Origin: Lineus longissimus
Taxonomy: Eukaryota; Nemertea; Pilidiophora; Heteronemertea; Lineidae
Assembly: GCF_910592395.1 (NCBI RefSeq)
Contig: NC_088326.1
Coordinates: 7,693,001-7,757,000, forward strand
Reading direction: 5' to 3'
Length of the DNA stretch: 64,000 nucleotides
In this document: positions 21,734 through 32,577 of the stretch, one piece after another
How the letters are laid out: every line of letters begins with the position of its first letter
Numbering within the stretch: position 1 is the stretch's first letter
Position numbers and translations under genes: made by a program
The notes under the pieces: model-generated
What the model was told of the DNA's origin: nothing
Seen by the model: the letters and a program-made list of their open reading frames with translations, nothing else
The model's database searches: none

Positions 21734-23032
21734 CCATGGCCTTTATAAAATTGGACTCGCGTCGTCCGACTTGGACTTCCGACACGTCTAGTAACGTTAG
21801 GTATTTAATGGCTTTAATCAAATGTTCTGGCCTGCCGCAGGTGGTCCAGCTGGCATTCGTCAATGTTATTAATATCAAAAGAAGGATTGGTGATCATCGC
21901 TGTATTTTTTTGACAGGATTCGGAATCTTTGGATTCCAATCCGTCAATATCACATAACAATTGTTTGCACATCCATGCTATCAAATACTGTAAGTATAAC
22001 AAACATTTTGCGAAGTAAAAAAAGGGACTAAGGCGGCACAGGGGTGTTCACACTTGGCTTGGAGTGACCCAATAGGCAGAGCAGGGTCTTCAATCCGAAG
22101 TTATTTCCAATTAAAAGTGACCCAAGCAGGTGTCCAGTGGCCGCATATAAGACATTCCAGAGTGAGAGGCCTATCGCCCTCTTCACCATTATTTCTCGCT
22201 GTCAAGAACAATTCAAAAGCAACTTGCAACGAGCGATGGCTTTTGCTGCAAACAACCTCGGCAAAATGCTTTCCATAATGGCCCACAACGCAGACCCAAG
22301 GTGCAAGAAACTTTACCGAACGATTCAGTCCTCAAGACAACTTGCACTGAGCTGTTGAGTAGCAGAAAGATTTTGTTCAACCTATTTTGCACACGTGTAG
22401 TGTATTAATTAACAGCGGTGGCCAATGGCACTGCTCTGGACATAATCGAACTGGAAGTGAAATCTAGTGGCGGGTGAGCTGGTGACGAGGATCGGTTACT
22501 AAGTCATTTTTTGTCAAGGCCGTCGCTGTTTGTCCGTCCGGCCGTCAGTCCTATCCGATTAATACTAGGCATTCAATCTTTGGGTTGTAGGGAAATTATG
22601 GTATTATAGTGCCATTGTGCCTTTTGGCAGTTTTGGCAATTTTCGACTTATGTTCCGCCCCAGCGGGGGCACTTTGTGTAAAAATTACCTTTAGCTTATC
22701 AAATGAACGCTGCTAGCTACATTTGTAAAACCATAACATCTGACACTAAATCAAATATTGCACACGTTTTTGATTTGATCTACGTTTCCAGATCACAGAG
22801 GTCATATTACAGAAGATGCCTCCATAAGTATTGATGGATGGTCGGATTTTCATGATATACATAGTTTTGTCAAGAATAATATAGAAACTAAGAATTTGGA
22901 GGAAAGACTACAGGATCTTAGCTAGCACTAGCTATAGGTACCAAATATTTGCCATAGGCAGCTTTTGCAAGATAATTTCGATTCTATTCAACGGCTATCA
23001 CCACTGTTGGTTGGCTTTTGCTTGATTTTTGT
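21734..23032. other. No gene recognised
   Basis: Several short frames on both strands (21736-22358) lack domain motifs or clear splice sites. A GTCCGTCCGGCCGTCAG phrase near 22530 looks like a fragment of a common invertebrate repeat. Confidence 0.45.
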
Positions 23033-23965
23033 CACAAAATACATGCCTCAAATAGAGTAACTCGGATTTGCTGGTTGGTATGTCTAGATGATAGCTTTAA
23101 CACATCTGGTTTAGATTGATGACGCTCTCCTGAATAAGTATTGGAGCTATATGCCAAATTAATGGCACAATTTGCGCTTATTTCTACCATAATGAGGAAC
23201 CTGCACAAAAAAACCTGCCAATAGGGAGCCCTGCAGGCAAGTGGACCATGGTCATTTCCCGGATCAATGATTATTGAATATTTCATCTCTTAATTACTCT
23301 ACATGGGGAAATAGCACCAAAAATGTTGTTTTATTGGTCCTTAATTCTATTTTGATAAGTTTAACGGAAAAAATCAACAAAACTTAATTTTAATAGAAAA
23401 CGCACTGTAAGTGTACCTTGTAGTAATGGTGCAGCCATCTGGTTTAAATTTCTGCAGGTTCCTCATTGCCTAAGTTGTGGAGATTATTGCACGGGCTGTG
23501 TTGTGTAGCATGTACACCAGAATAGGAAGATGTGATAACAAGCGCTTGGCTCGAAGTGTTCTATAAAGTGAGTTAAAACGCAATGGTTACCTTTGTGCAA
23601 CTGCGTGACTGCTGCTATGGTTACAGCATAAACATAGCGGACAGTCATGGTAGTGTCCACAAGTAATCATAGCGGACAGTCTGCCTCCTATAACTGCATT
23701 TTAAGTCACGTTATGAAACACTTAAGAGCCAAGTGCTTGTTAACACATCTTCCTATTCTGGTGTACATGCTACACAACACAGCAGGTGCAATGATAATCA
23801 CAACAAATATAAGCGCAATTTGTACCCTTGACGGGGTGTATTACTACAAAAACACAGATTTCACTGCTTATTCAGGACAGCTTCATCAATATAAGCCTAT
23901 TAACATAGTTTGTTTGAGCTATCATCTAGAAATACCAACCAGCAAATCCACGTCGAGTGCCATAG
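23033..23965. repeat. Nested inverted repeats (foldback cluster)
   Basis: Two inverted pairs are visible. (1) 23490-23580 and about 23690-23795 are close inverted copies sharing TGTGTAGCATGTACACCAGA and ATAGGAAGATGTG; the roughly 110-base loop holds two AGCGGACAGTC phrases. (2) 23050-23290 is an inverted, more diverged relative of about 23780-23950, sharing AGCTATCATCTAGAMATACC. The pairs overlap in family, so this is a compound foldback. The open frame at 23647-24039 lies inside it and is not called a gene. Confidence 0.65.
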
Positions 23966-24189
23966 AACAGGAAATATTCGTGGTTGAATCTGCTTGTGCT
24001 TTCAATTTTTTTGCTGTCGTCTCCTGGCCGCTTTGTTAACCGTAGTGGACAATGATTTTCTGGCACTGTCCGGATCCCCACACTGGCCATGTGATTGCGC
24101 CATGAATAACGCAGAGCCACTGTGTGCGAATGACAAGCGACTTGTTGCTCACCCTTTTCGACTAATATTCGACTTGAAGGCATGTGTGC

Positions 24190-24525
24190 ATTTGAAAATT
24201 GTTATTGCAAAGATAAATTGAACAAACTATTTTTATCTTTAAAACTAATCAACCAAATATATCACTCTATATGCTTCGGTTTATCGTCAAGTTGGTCTGG
24301 AAATACATTCTAACGTGTTTGGTTTGTTATTTATTTAAATTTGATATTTCAATATCAGTATCAATGAACTCCCAAATTTAATGTATATTGAGAATTTAAG
24401 AATGTATTTTGAGATCTACCTGGTAATAAACCGGAGGGATTAAAGTGATATGTTGGCATTGATTTTTTTTGAAGATGCAAATAGATTGGTCAATTTATAT
24501 TTGCACTACCATGTTAAATGAAAGC
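24190..24525. mobile_element. MITE, TTGACCAATCTATT family, copy 1
   Basis: The left arm (about 24196-24268) and right arm (about 24442-24520) are imperfect inverted repeats of roughly 70 bases, sharing AAATTGAMCAAWCTATT and ACATATCACT when aligned. A second copy with the same arms begins at 63636 and runs to the window end. No coding content. Confidence 0.65.
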
Positions 24526-24604
24526 CTTACCAATACAGTGCGGAGGTCAGTGTTTGTGCGGTGATTAGTGTAGACTCTTTCACCAGTCTCCTCCATTCAC
24601 TCAT

Positions 24605-24735
24605 TGTTGTAAAGTTGATTTATTTATTGTAATGTCGTCTGCTATTCGCCAATCCAAATGTTCTGTGTGATTTCTCTTTTTGGAATAAAGGACTTTCGGT
24701 TTTGTAAATATCATGCGTTTTTCCACATCATTTCA
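24605..24735 (+). repeat. Gypsy 5' LTR (131 bp)
   Basis: It starts TGTTGTAAAG and ends CATCATTTCA, with an AATAAA signal at about 24684. It aligns end to end with 40108-40238. Confidence 0.9.
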
Positions 24736-24737
24736 TT

Positions 24738-24755
24738 TGGCGACGATTCGGGTAA
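24738..24755 (+). promoter_or_regulatory. Gypsy primer-binding site
   Basis: TGGCGACGATTCGGG lies two bases after the 5' LTR, where the 3' end of a tRNA would pair to prime minus-strand DNA. The tRNA is not identified. Confidence 0.6.
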
Positions 24756-24916
24756 AAATCACCCACTAAACGGCACTAACGGCCTGCCAAAATTATCTCA
24801 AGAAGAGTATGAACTGTTTGTCAATAGGCATATTTGTAACTGCAGTGACCAAACGGTTACTTTGAAGCATAAATCGGTTGTCAAAGTGAAGACTGTCTGA
24901 ACTCTAAAAAAACAAA

Positions 24917-25795
24917 ATGGCGGAAGCCGCACTGAATATACCGGCGATCGACACGTTCGACAACTTCCTTGGCGAAGGAAGGGCGACAGCGGGCCCTAAA
25001 TGGAACAATTGGCTCCTCAGGTTCGAAAATTACCTGTTAGCATTAAACATAACGGACGATGGCCGTAAAAGGGCACTGCTACTGCACTTATTAGGTCCAA
25101 CCACGTTCGAGGAATTTCAGACGCTTCCAAATACAGGCACTAACTATGCTACAGCTAGAACCAAGCTCACCAACCACTTTAAACCTAAAGTGAACACAGA
25201 GTATGAACGTATACAATTTCGCATACAGCGGCAGGGTGAGAAAGAGTCGATTGATTCGTACTACACTCGTTTGAGGCAATGTGCAAGCACGTGTGAATTT
25301 ACGAACATTGACGCTGAAATCAAGACGCAGATCATACAAACTATGACCGATTCAAAGGCCCGGAAGGATGCTTTGTCAGGCAATCTTAATTTGGAGACAA
25401 TCCTAAAACAGGCACGTAACAATGAACTCAGTAGGGCTCAGAACAAGACCATTGAAAAACAGTGTGTGAGTCTAGGTACAGGTGACAAACAGGTCAATAA
25501 ACTGCAGTACAGGTCCAAGCCGAAGTACAAATCTTTTCACAAATCTAAATCTAACGATCAGGAGAAACAGTGATATAACTATGGAGGCACGTGGCCTCAC
25601 CCTAAAGGGGAACAACGTCCTGCACATGGTGTTAAATGCAAAGCATGTGGTCGTGAGAATCATTTCACGAAGTTTTGCAAGTCTAAGCAAACTCCAACTC
25701 AGAATCGTGGACGCGGACGTCAATGCGGCGGCTGGACTAGAGGCCGTGGAACCTCGGAATCTCAGACTAGGAGACGCGGCACGGGACGTGACGTG
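24917..25795 (+). pseudogene. Gypsy gag (capsid and zinc knuckle), interrupted
   Basis: ATG at 24917 opens a capsid-like protein of 218 codons typical of mag/SURL-type Gypsy elements (WNNWLLRFENYLLALNITDD, then YERIQFRIQRQGEKESIDSY with the Arg-rich capsid helix). An in-frame TGA at 25571-25573 breaks it. The same frame then continues through one CCHC zinc knuckle (CKACGRENHFTKFC, about 25638-25680) and an RG-rich RNA-binding tail (RGRGRQCGGWTRGRG). At 25796 the BEL element begins. The gag-pol frame resumes at 33454 as NELDYDDAEQDVRSLCDNIE, so the BEL insertion split one continuous frame. Confidence 0.85.
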
Positions 25796-26666
25796 TGTTC
25801 GGTTGTTGGTCAAATAGGACCTGAGTTAATTATTTTGTAACAACATGTATGGTGCTGGCTTGTGGTGGACGCCATAAAGAGACTTGTTTACAAACACAGT
25901 TTATTTTAGGCCTATGCACTTACCTTCTTACGTAAGTGCATAGGTTCATTTTCTATCAGTTTTCTTATACTCGCCCCATTCGTGTGCAGAGCTCTGTGGT
26001 GTGGAGACCAGAAGAACGTTTGCTCCTGTTTCTCCTTCTTGGACAATTTACTCCAAGGTTCGACGTTTGTGATTAATTCTTTCCAAGCCTATAAATGGAA
26101 AGAATGCTTTTCTAACTGTGTGTCGGGCTGTGTGTCTCGAGGGATATTTCAAACTATGTATTGGCACAGACCGACATAGACTCGTGCACATGTGATACAG
26201 CTATTTCGTAAAGTCGTTTAAAACAAGTCTCTGTGGCGGCCGCAAGGAGGGGCACTTTACGTTTACGTGTACGTGTACGTGTTGTCGTACTTCCTGTTAG
26301 ATATATGTACTTCCTGTTGGATGTGTACTTCCTGTTTGTCATTCAAGGCCTTCGTAAACCGTGACTTCTCTTTGTCACTCACTTCCGTTACCGGACTTGC
26401 ACTCATCCTGTTCTTTTTCGTGACGTCATCTCTACATGTACATGACTGTGTTTCTACTGGCGGATGTGTCTTCAGTTACAGACGGAGCGAACTTCTCCTA
26501 GCATTCAATGAGCTCTGGTGGTGTTGACACTTATAATATGTTTATGTTTACCTGGCTTGTTCCTGTTATTGTGAATAAAGTGTGTTTGTGTATTTGTGTA
26601 AAACAGCTTCAGGGTTTGTGTTTCTTCTGGTAATTTAGTAGTGTTTTTTCATGTAGCTATGGTACA
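25796..26666 (+). repeat. BEL1 5' LTR (871 bp)
   Basis: TG...CA ends. It contains a TTAGGCCTATGCACTTACC/GTAAGTGCATAGG inverted motif, three ACTTCCTGT sites, and AATAAA at about 26574 before the 3' portion. Confidence 0.95.
26289..26335 (+). promoter_or_regulatory. Triple ETS-type motif in BEL1 LTR
   Basis: ACTTCCTGT occurs at 26289, 26309 and 26327 (and again in the 3' LTR about 6782 bases downstream). Its complement ACAGGAAGT is the ETS-family core. It is preceded by a TACGTG repeat. An enhancer role is inferred. Confidence 0.4.
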
Positions 26667-26667
26667 T

Positions 26668-26683
26668 TGGTCTCTCCGACCGG
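26668..26683 (+). promoter_or_regulatory. BEL1 primer-binding site
   Basis: TGGTCTCTCCGACCGG one base after the LTR. The identical 16-mer follows the LTRs of the second BEL element at 44954 and 62068. The tRNA primer is not identified. Confidence 0.7.
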
Positions 26684-27510
26684 ATTTTTTCATCCAGATC
26701 ACATTCTTCGAGGCTGTTTTGCTGATAAATTTTTCTTTCCAGGAGCATATTTCATTGGTGATTGTTTGTTGTCTTTGTAGAGATCTATGTCACAAGTTCA
26801 TGCATTTCTGACATCAATTTTCATGCCTACATGTATTTCATAGCGTACCGGTTGTGTGAATGCGTCATGTGCGTGCAACGTTACGTTTGCGTCATTGTAA
26901 ATGAGTCATGTGCGAATGCGTCTTGTGTGTGTCACAGTGAATGAGATGTGAATGAGGTGTTTCTTGTTTCTTACATTTTCATTTACAATTCTGGTGTGGT
27001 CGTTTTGTGCGTGTCATCACTATTCACACGGCATATTTCATTCGGTACGACATTTTGGTATCATGTTCTATTCAATGAGTTAGAGTTGTGTATCAAAATG
27101 GGCCAAATGCAGATAAGTGCATTTGTTATTTTCAGTTGTTTGAGCAACGGTGCTCTGGTCATATAATTTGATGATGTGTTGCATATACATGTACTCTTAT
27201 AGTGATCAGTAACGTTACGTGTGTTTCATTCATTCACTGGTATTAAATTGTTACGTGACATATTTGTGCATAAGGTAGTGTTGAGCCGAGGACTATCGGG
27301 TGTAGAGATTCTAAATAAGAATCTAAGCATTTTGTCGTGGGTTTTAAGTGGAGAACCTTTGGAGCATACTTGTCGAGATTGGCACTAGCTGATTAGAAAC
27401 GGTGCGTGCCAATTGCGACCGGTCATCTCGTATAAAGCATTTATTGTGCGGTGTAAAACATCCTCCCCTCAGTGTGTCTTTATTTTCATACTCAAGTACA
27501 ATAGTACAAT

Positions 27511-28254
27511 ATGGCGGCAAGTTTAAATGAGTTGCTTGAGAAGAGGCGAATCACCAGAGGTCGCTTCACAAAATATATCACTGTGACAGATACAGCTGCT
27601 AAGGAAGCTGAAACACTTGTTGCTGATGATGAGTCTAATGAAAAAGATGTGCATATAGCGATACGTACAGCTCTTTCTTCATTCAAAAGGGTTGAGGAAG
27701 TTTATGGGGAGTTATCAGGAGTGCAGGATCAAATAGATTATCATGCAGACAATGATGCTCGCCTAAAAGCGGTGAAAGATGATGATGGTGAGGTGAGATA
27801 CCTCAAAGCGTACAATCATATGTGTGCTTCGATACAAGGGTTAGAGGCATGTTTATCACCTGTGCAGGAAGCAAGTGAAGCATCCGGAAAATCTGCTAAA
27901 TCTGAGTTCAGCCCGGAAATGTTTGCAGAAAGCTTGTCAAAGGCTCTCGCCGGAGTGAGCACTGGCGTTTCTGAGACACAACTAGAAGAAATTCTTTCTA
28001 CGCTGACGCACAAGAAGCGAGTTATTCAGATCCCAAAATTCAAGGGCGATACTGAGCTATTTGATCAATGGCGAGATCTTGTGGGTGCAGAGGTTAGAAA
28101 ACCTGGGTACAGTGACGTCGAGAAGACTCATGTTGTAATTTCATTACTCGATGGAGAGGTAGCAAAGTTGGTGTCTGGTTTTGAAAGACCCAAGCTACGA
28201 AGAAATAATCGAGTTCTTAGAGAATCGTTACGGAGATGTGTTAGCTCGCATTGA
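27511..28254 (+). CDS. BEL1 Gag, N-terminal frame
   Basis: ATG at 27511 (context ACAATATGG) opens 247 codons. The first 150 residues form a helical, charged matrix-like region (SLNELLEKRRITRGRFTKYI). The capsid start (QIPKFKGDTELFDQWRDLVG) is the conserved Gag_2/DUF1759-type entry of BEL elements. From about residue 225 the translation (KLRRNNRVLRESLRRC) no longer looks like Gag, whereas the overlapping +1 frame reads DPSYEEIIEFLENRYGD, the expected continuation. The true product therefore changes frame at about 28180-28190, by mutation or recoding. Confidence 0.85.
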   Translation: MAASLNELLEKRRITRGRFTKYITVTDTAAKEAETLVADDESNEKDVHIAIRTALSSFKRVEEVYGELSGVQDQIDYHADNDARLKAVKDDDGEVRYLKAYNHMCASIQGLEACLSPVQEASEASGKSAKSEFSPEMFAESLSKALAGVSTGVSETQLEEILSTLTHKKRVIQIPKFKGDTELFDQWRDLVGAEVRKPGYSDVEKTHVVISLLDGEVAKLVSGFERPKLRRNNRVLRESLRRCVSSH

Positions 28255-31200
28255 GAAGGCTGTCAATGAGATAGATAGTGTTCCAGTTGTAAAAAGTCCC
28301 ACAGTTCGAGAGTTGGATCCTGTGCTGAACACACTGGTGGCAAACTGGAATTACATTAAGAAGAGGACACACGATGACCCAGAGCTCATCCGATCTAGTT
28401 GGATTCTCACTGCGTTAGTAAGGAGGAAGATGCCGAAGAGTTTGGTGAGAAAGTGGGACAGCGAACGAATCAAGGAAGAAAAGAGAACGACAGCTCCGTC
28501 CAACCTTCCAATTCGAATTGACGACTTGATCGAGAAGATCCAAGATGCAGTGAAGGTTGCTAGAAGGTCAGAGTCCCTTCCAAACGATCCAAAAAAGGAA
28601 AGATCATTTGAAAGGCGTCCATCTGGCCACGCCTTGAATGTGATCCCACAAACACAGGAGAGTACCGAAAGTCGGTGTGTCTTTTGTGATAATGCACACC
28701 AATCCTATTCGTGTCCGTCCGTTTCCAAGATGCGTGTTGAGGAGAGATGCGAGCGTGTGAAAGCAGCAAGGGCTTGCTTCAATTGCTTGTCGAGATTCCA
28801 CATGGTAAAAACATGTCGATCTAGGGGATGCAAATCGTGTAAGAAGAATCACCATACTTTGCTCCACTTCGAGAAAAGAAGTGGAAGTGACAACGCTGCG
28901 AGAAGTAATGTATCAGGTTCTTCTAACCTTACATCAAAGGTACCACATCAGAACAAAGTTGAATCGACTGCAGGACTGGTCAAGTCTACTGGTTCAACGA
29001 ATGTCGTCATGCAGAGCGGCATAGTCAAACTTGAGTCAAAGTCTAGGGTTGCGGAAGGTCGCGTGTTACTGGACACCGGGAGTGGTGTTACGTTCATTAG
29101 CCGTTCAATGGCAAAAAGATTGAATTTGAGAGGCCCCAAGGTTGAAGGTGAGTTCATCTTGGCAGGTGGAGAGGTGATGGCTACCACTACTGAGAAGGTC
29201 AAGTTCTATCTATCGGGAATTCTTCCTGGCTGGAAGGGAGAAGTTTTCGAAATTTCTGCGTACATTTTGGACAAGCCAAGTGCTCCGATAAATGCTGTCA
29301 ACGTGGATTTCACCAAGATGAGTCATTTGAGGGGTCTACAGCTCGCGGAAAGATTTCCTGTCCAGGCAAACTCTGAAGTGGATGTTCTTCTGGGCATTGA
29401 AGACACTCTCAACATCTTAAAAGAGAAGAGAATCAGAGGGCCTCCAGGAACGCCCATGGCACAGAAGACTCACATAGGCTGGATCCTATGTGGGCCGTAC
29501 TCAACCCAGACCGAAGTCAACCGTACTTATTGTGTCCACCGCGTCAGCTTCCAAGAACAAAATGAAACTGAGATGGCAACCCGTTATTGGGACCTTGAAC
29601 ACCTGGGCATTCGTCCTAATGAGAGTAAGAACTCGACTGAACTTGAGACTTCGGCCTTGGAGCAACACCGAATGATGACAACACGAGTAGGAGACCATTA
29701 TGTGACTGGATTACCACGTCATCCAAGTTACAAGGATAAGATCCTCAAAAGCAACAGAGCCTTAGCTACCAATCGTCTAATAGGACTCGAGAAGAGACTG
29801 AAGAGAGACCCCAGATTAGCATCCGAGTATGAAGCTCAGATTCAAGACCTGCTCTCAGCTGGAAGAGCCGAAAAGGTATTGGAGGATAGAGAGCCTGACA
29901 ATCATCAGGTTTGGTACCTTCCTCACCATCCAGTCGTGCGAAGAGATAAGACGACGACCAAAGTGCGTGTTGTTTTTGATGGGTCCATGATTGGATATGA
30001 AGGTGTATCGTTAAATGAGACATTGCTGCCAGGGCCAGCATTGCAGCCGGATCTCCCAGGGGTTTTGTTGCGATTTAGACGCCACAGAGTGGCATTAGTG
30101 GCTGACATCGAGAAGATGTTCCTTCAAGTTAAAATGAGAAAAGAGGATCAGGATTCTCAGAGGTTCTTATGGAGAGGTTTGGACAAGTCCAAGGAACCGG
30201 AGGTTTATCGTTTAACAACGGTGACTTTTGGTCTCACTTCATCACCATTCTCAAGTATACAGACGATTCTTGACCACGTGAAGACAAAGAAGGAATCATA
30301 TCCAAAAGCTGTCGCTGAGATCGAAGACAACATCTTCGTTGATGATGTTCTTACTGGTGAAGAATTAGTAGAAGACGCGGCAACTTTAACAACTGATTTG
30401 AAGACTGTTTTGTATGACGGAGGGTTTTCTTTGCGAAAATTTATTTCGAACAAGCCAGAGGCGCTATCTCATTTAGAAGAGAGAGACTTAGCTTCATTTC
30501 ACAAGGTTGCAACATTTGCCGAGGAAAGCACAAAGACGCTGGGCGTGAAATACTCACCACGTGAAGATGTCCTCATGTTTTCCTTCCTTGAGAGAATGGA
30601 CGATAGGCCGGTGGAGACTCGTCGTTCTGTTCTACAGCAGTTACACAGAGTATACGATCCGTTAGGAATGCTTTCTCCGTTCACCATAAAGGCAAAACAG
30701 ATTTTTCAGAGAACATGGCTGACACAAGGGACATGGGACGACCCTTTACCCGAGGAGCTAGATCATGAATGGAGGACTTGGAAGGAACAAGTTGAGATCC
30801 TCGATGAAATCAAAGTTCCTCGATGCCTCAAACCTGAAGATTTCCAGAATCCAATTTACTCCCTCCATGGTTTTGGCGATGCGTGCGAAGCTTCCTACGG
30901 CAGTGCAATCTATCTCTTGGCTGAAGATAGACCATCTGGAAGGAAGTATTCTACACTGCTCTTTTCAAAGACTCGTCTGTCTCCTATTGGGAAGAGACGT
31001 AGCATTCCTGAGCTGGAACTCATTGCCGCGCTCATCAATGCTAGACTGGTGACATACGTCAGAAATGAACTCAAGCTGCTGATAGAGAAGACAATCTGTT
31101 GGACTGACTCTCAGGTCGTGTTGCACTGGATTTCAAAGCCAGCGTATACATGGCAAGTTTTCGTTGCTAATCGGGTGTCAGAGATTCAACAGCTTGTTAG

Positions 31201-32365
31201 ACCACTGAATTGGAGATACGAGCCCGGCAAACTTAATCCTGCGGACCTATGCTCACGAGGTGTCACAGCGAGAGCAGTGGTCGACTCCGCACTGTGGTGG
31301 GATGGACCACTGTTTCTGAGGCAAAAGGAAACGGAGTGGCCCCCAATAATTGTGGTCTCTAATGAAGCCGAGAAGGCTAACGAGAAGAAGAAGACAACAA
31401 GTACCTCGTTGGCGGTTTTGCCCAGTCAAAGAATCAAGGACTCCGAGGTAGAACAATATGTGGAGAAATTTTCAGACTATGAGAAATTCATCAGAGTCAT
31501 GATGAGATTGAGGAGTTGGATCACACTATACCGAAGAGACAAAGCAAACAAAGATGTAGACACTGTCCGAGATGAGGGGAGTGATCGATTGAGTGAGAGG
31601 AGGAAGGAAGAACTTCATTGGATACAATGGGCCCAAGAGAAGCATTTCCAGAAGGAGATACAGAAGCTTAAAGCTGGAGAGAGTGTAGAGAAGACAAGTG
31701 TCATCGTCCAATTGAACCCATATTGGGATAAGCGATCACGAGTTATCCGCGTAGGTGGTCGCCTCAACTATGCCCCACTGCCAGAAGAAGTGAAGCACCC
31801 AATCGTTCTTCCGACTCACAATTCGTTCGTGAAGATGCTTGTGATGCATTACCACAAGATTACCTTGCATCCTGGAGCGGCTCAGACTCTAGCAAGTCTA
31901 CGAAACAGATATTGGATTGTCCATGGGAAACAAGAGGTGCGGCGGATACTCAATACGTGCAAAACCTGTCGAGAACCTCTCAAGATCGACCAACGAATGG
32001 CACCTTTGCCAGAGGAGCGTATATCAATCGCACCAGCATTCACTAATGTCGGTGTCGATTTTGCTGGGCCACTCTTCGTGAGGGTCACAGTTGGAGGTGA
32101 ATCAACAATCAAAGTGTACATTTGTCTGTTTTCCTGTATGGTGACTAGGGCCATACACCTTGAGCTTGTCGAAACACTGACTACTGAGCAGTTTATGTTG
32201 GCAGAAGAAGGGATGCGAAAGGGAGACTGGACGTTGGCCAAAGTGGAAGAGTTGCACCCAGGCAGGGACAACTTAGTGAGGTCCGTGACAGTGAGGACAG
32301 CTGCTGGTCTGAGACGGCGACCAGTACAGAAGTTAAGGTTACTTGAACCAGTAGATAATCAGTAG
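28181..32365 (+). CDS. BEL1 Gag C-terminus and Pol (protease, RT, RNase H, deleted integrase)
   Basis: One open frame of about 1394 codons with no ATG of its own. Domains in order (residue numbers from 28181): rest of capsid; zinc knuckles CVFCDNAHQSYSC (about 165) and CFNCLSRFHMVKTC (about 200); aspartic protease with LLDTGSGVTFIS (about 297); RT with VVFDGS, palm DIEKMFLQVKM and catalytic FVDDVLTGE (about 722); Peptidase_A17/RNase H region with LHGFGDACEASYGSAIYLL; integrase HHCC zinc finger (ILNTCKTC) and first catalytic Asp in VGVDFAGPLF. After TTEQFMLA the sequence jumps directly to the C-terminal tail WTLAKVEELHPGRDN, so roughly 250 residues with the other two catalytic residues are missing, in frame. 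Confidence 0.9.
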   Translation: MKDPSYEEIIEFLENRYGDVLARIEKAVNEIDSVPVVKSPTVRELDPVLNTLVANWNYIKKRTHDDPELIRSSWILTALVRRKMPKSLVRKWDSERIKEEKRTTAPSNLPIRIDDLIEKIQDAVKVARRSESLPNDPKKERSFERRPSGHALNVIPQTQESTESRCVFCDNAHQSYSCPSVSKMRVEERCERVKAARACFNCLSRFHMVKTCRSRGCKSCKKNHHTLLHFEKRSGSDNAARSNVSGSSNLTSKVPHQNKVESTAGLVKSTGSTNVVMQSGIVKLESKSRVAEGRVLLDTGSGVTFISRSMAKRLNLRGPKVEGEFILAGGEVMATTTEKVKFYLSGILPGWKGEVFEISAYILDKPSAPINAVNVDFTKMSHLRGLQLAERFPVQANSEVDVLLGIEDTLNILKEKRIRGPPGTPMAQKTHIGWILCGPYSTQTEVNRTYCVHRVSFQEQNETEMATRYWDLEHLGIRPNESKNSTELETSALEQHRMMTTRVGDHYVTGLPRHPSYKDKILKSNRALATNRLIGLEKRLKRDPRLASEYEAQIQDLLSAGRAEKVLEDREPDNHQVWYLPHHPVVRRDKTTTKVRVVFDGSMIGYEGVSLNETLLPGPALQPDLPGVLLRFRRHRVALVADIEKMFLQVKMRKEDQDSQRFLWRGLDKSKEPEVYRLTTVTFGLTSSPFSSIQTILDHVKTKKESYPKAVAEIEDNIFVDDVLTGEELVEDAATLTTDLKTVLYDGGFSLRKFISNKPEALSHLEERDLASFHKVATFAEESTKTLGVKYSPREDVLMFSFLERMDDRPVETRRSVLQQLHRVYDPLGMLSPFTIKAKQIFQRTWLTQGTWDDPLPEELDHEWRTWKEQVEILDEIKVPRCLKPEDFQNPIYSLHGFGDACEASYGSAIYLLAEDRPSGRKYSTLLFSKTRLSPIGKRRSIPELELIAALINARLVTYVRNELKLLIEKTICWTDSQVVLHWISKPAYTWQVFVANRVSEIQQLVRPLNWRYEPGKLNPADLCSRGVTARAVVDSALWWDGPLFLRQKETEWPPIIVVSNEAEKANEKKKTTSTSLAVLPSQRIKDSEVEQYVEKFSDYEKFIRVMMRLRSWITLYRRDKANKDVDTVRDEGSDRLSERRKEELHWIQWAQEKHFQKEIQKLKAGESVEKTSVIVQLNPYWDKRSRVIRVGGRLNYAPLPEEVKHPIVLPTHNSFVKMLVMHYHKITLHPGAAQTLASLRNRYWIVHGKQEVRRILNTCKTCREPLKIDQRMAPLPEERISIAPAFTNVGVDFAGPLFVRVTVGGESTIKVYICLFSCMVTRAIHLELVETLTTEQFMLAEEGMRKGDWTLAKVEELHPGRDNLVRSVTVRTAAGLRRRPVQKLRLLEPVDNQ

Positions 32366-32577
32366 ATTATCGCGTACGATTATTACTTATAGATTAGGAC
32401 ATGATGAAGTCATTGCAATTTCCGATGATAATGTTTGCACTACTAGTATACTTTGTTCAAACGATTCATATAGTAAAATGCTACAAGCGTAGCGCGCGCA
32501 AGCAACATAGAGATTTTGTTTTTAGTTTGTAGTAAAAATCTTTATACTTGGGTTAATTCGATTTTCAGAGGGGAGGA
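32366..32577 (+). promoter_or_regulatory. BEL1 3' UTR with polypurine tract
   Basis: AGAGGGGAGGA at about 32567-32577 lies immediately before the 3' LTR, the standard plus-strand primer position. The rest of the stretch is non-coding. Confidence 0.8.

Noticed and set aside
23647-24039. 130-codon frame taken as a gene
   Set aside because: It lies within a foldback cluster and has no family motif; the arms generate related peptides by inversion.
31882-32271. Long frames antisense to BEL pol (here and at 59229-59642, 60546-60905)
   Set aside because: They shadow strongly coding pol sequence and have no motifs of their own.
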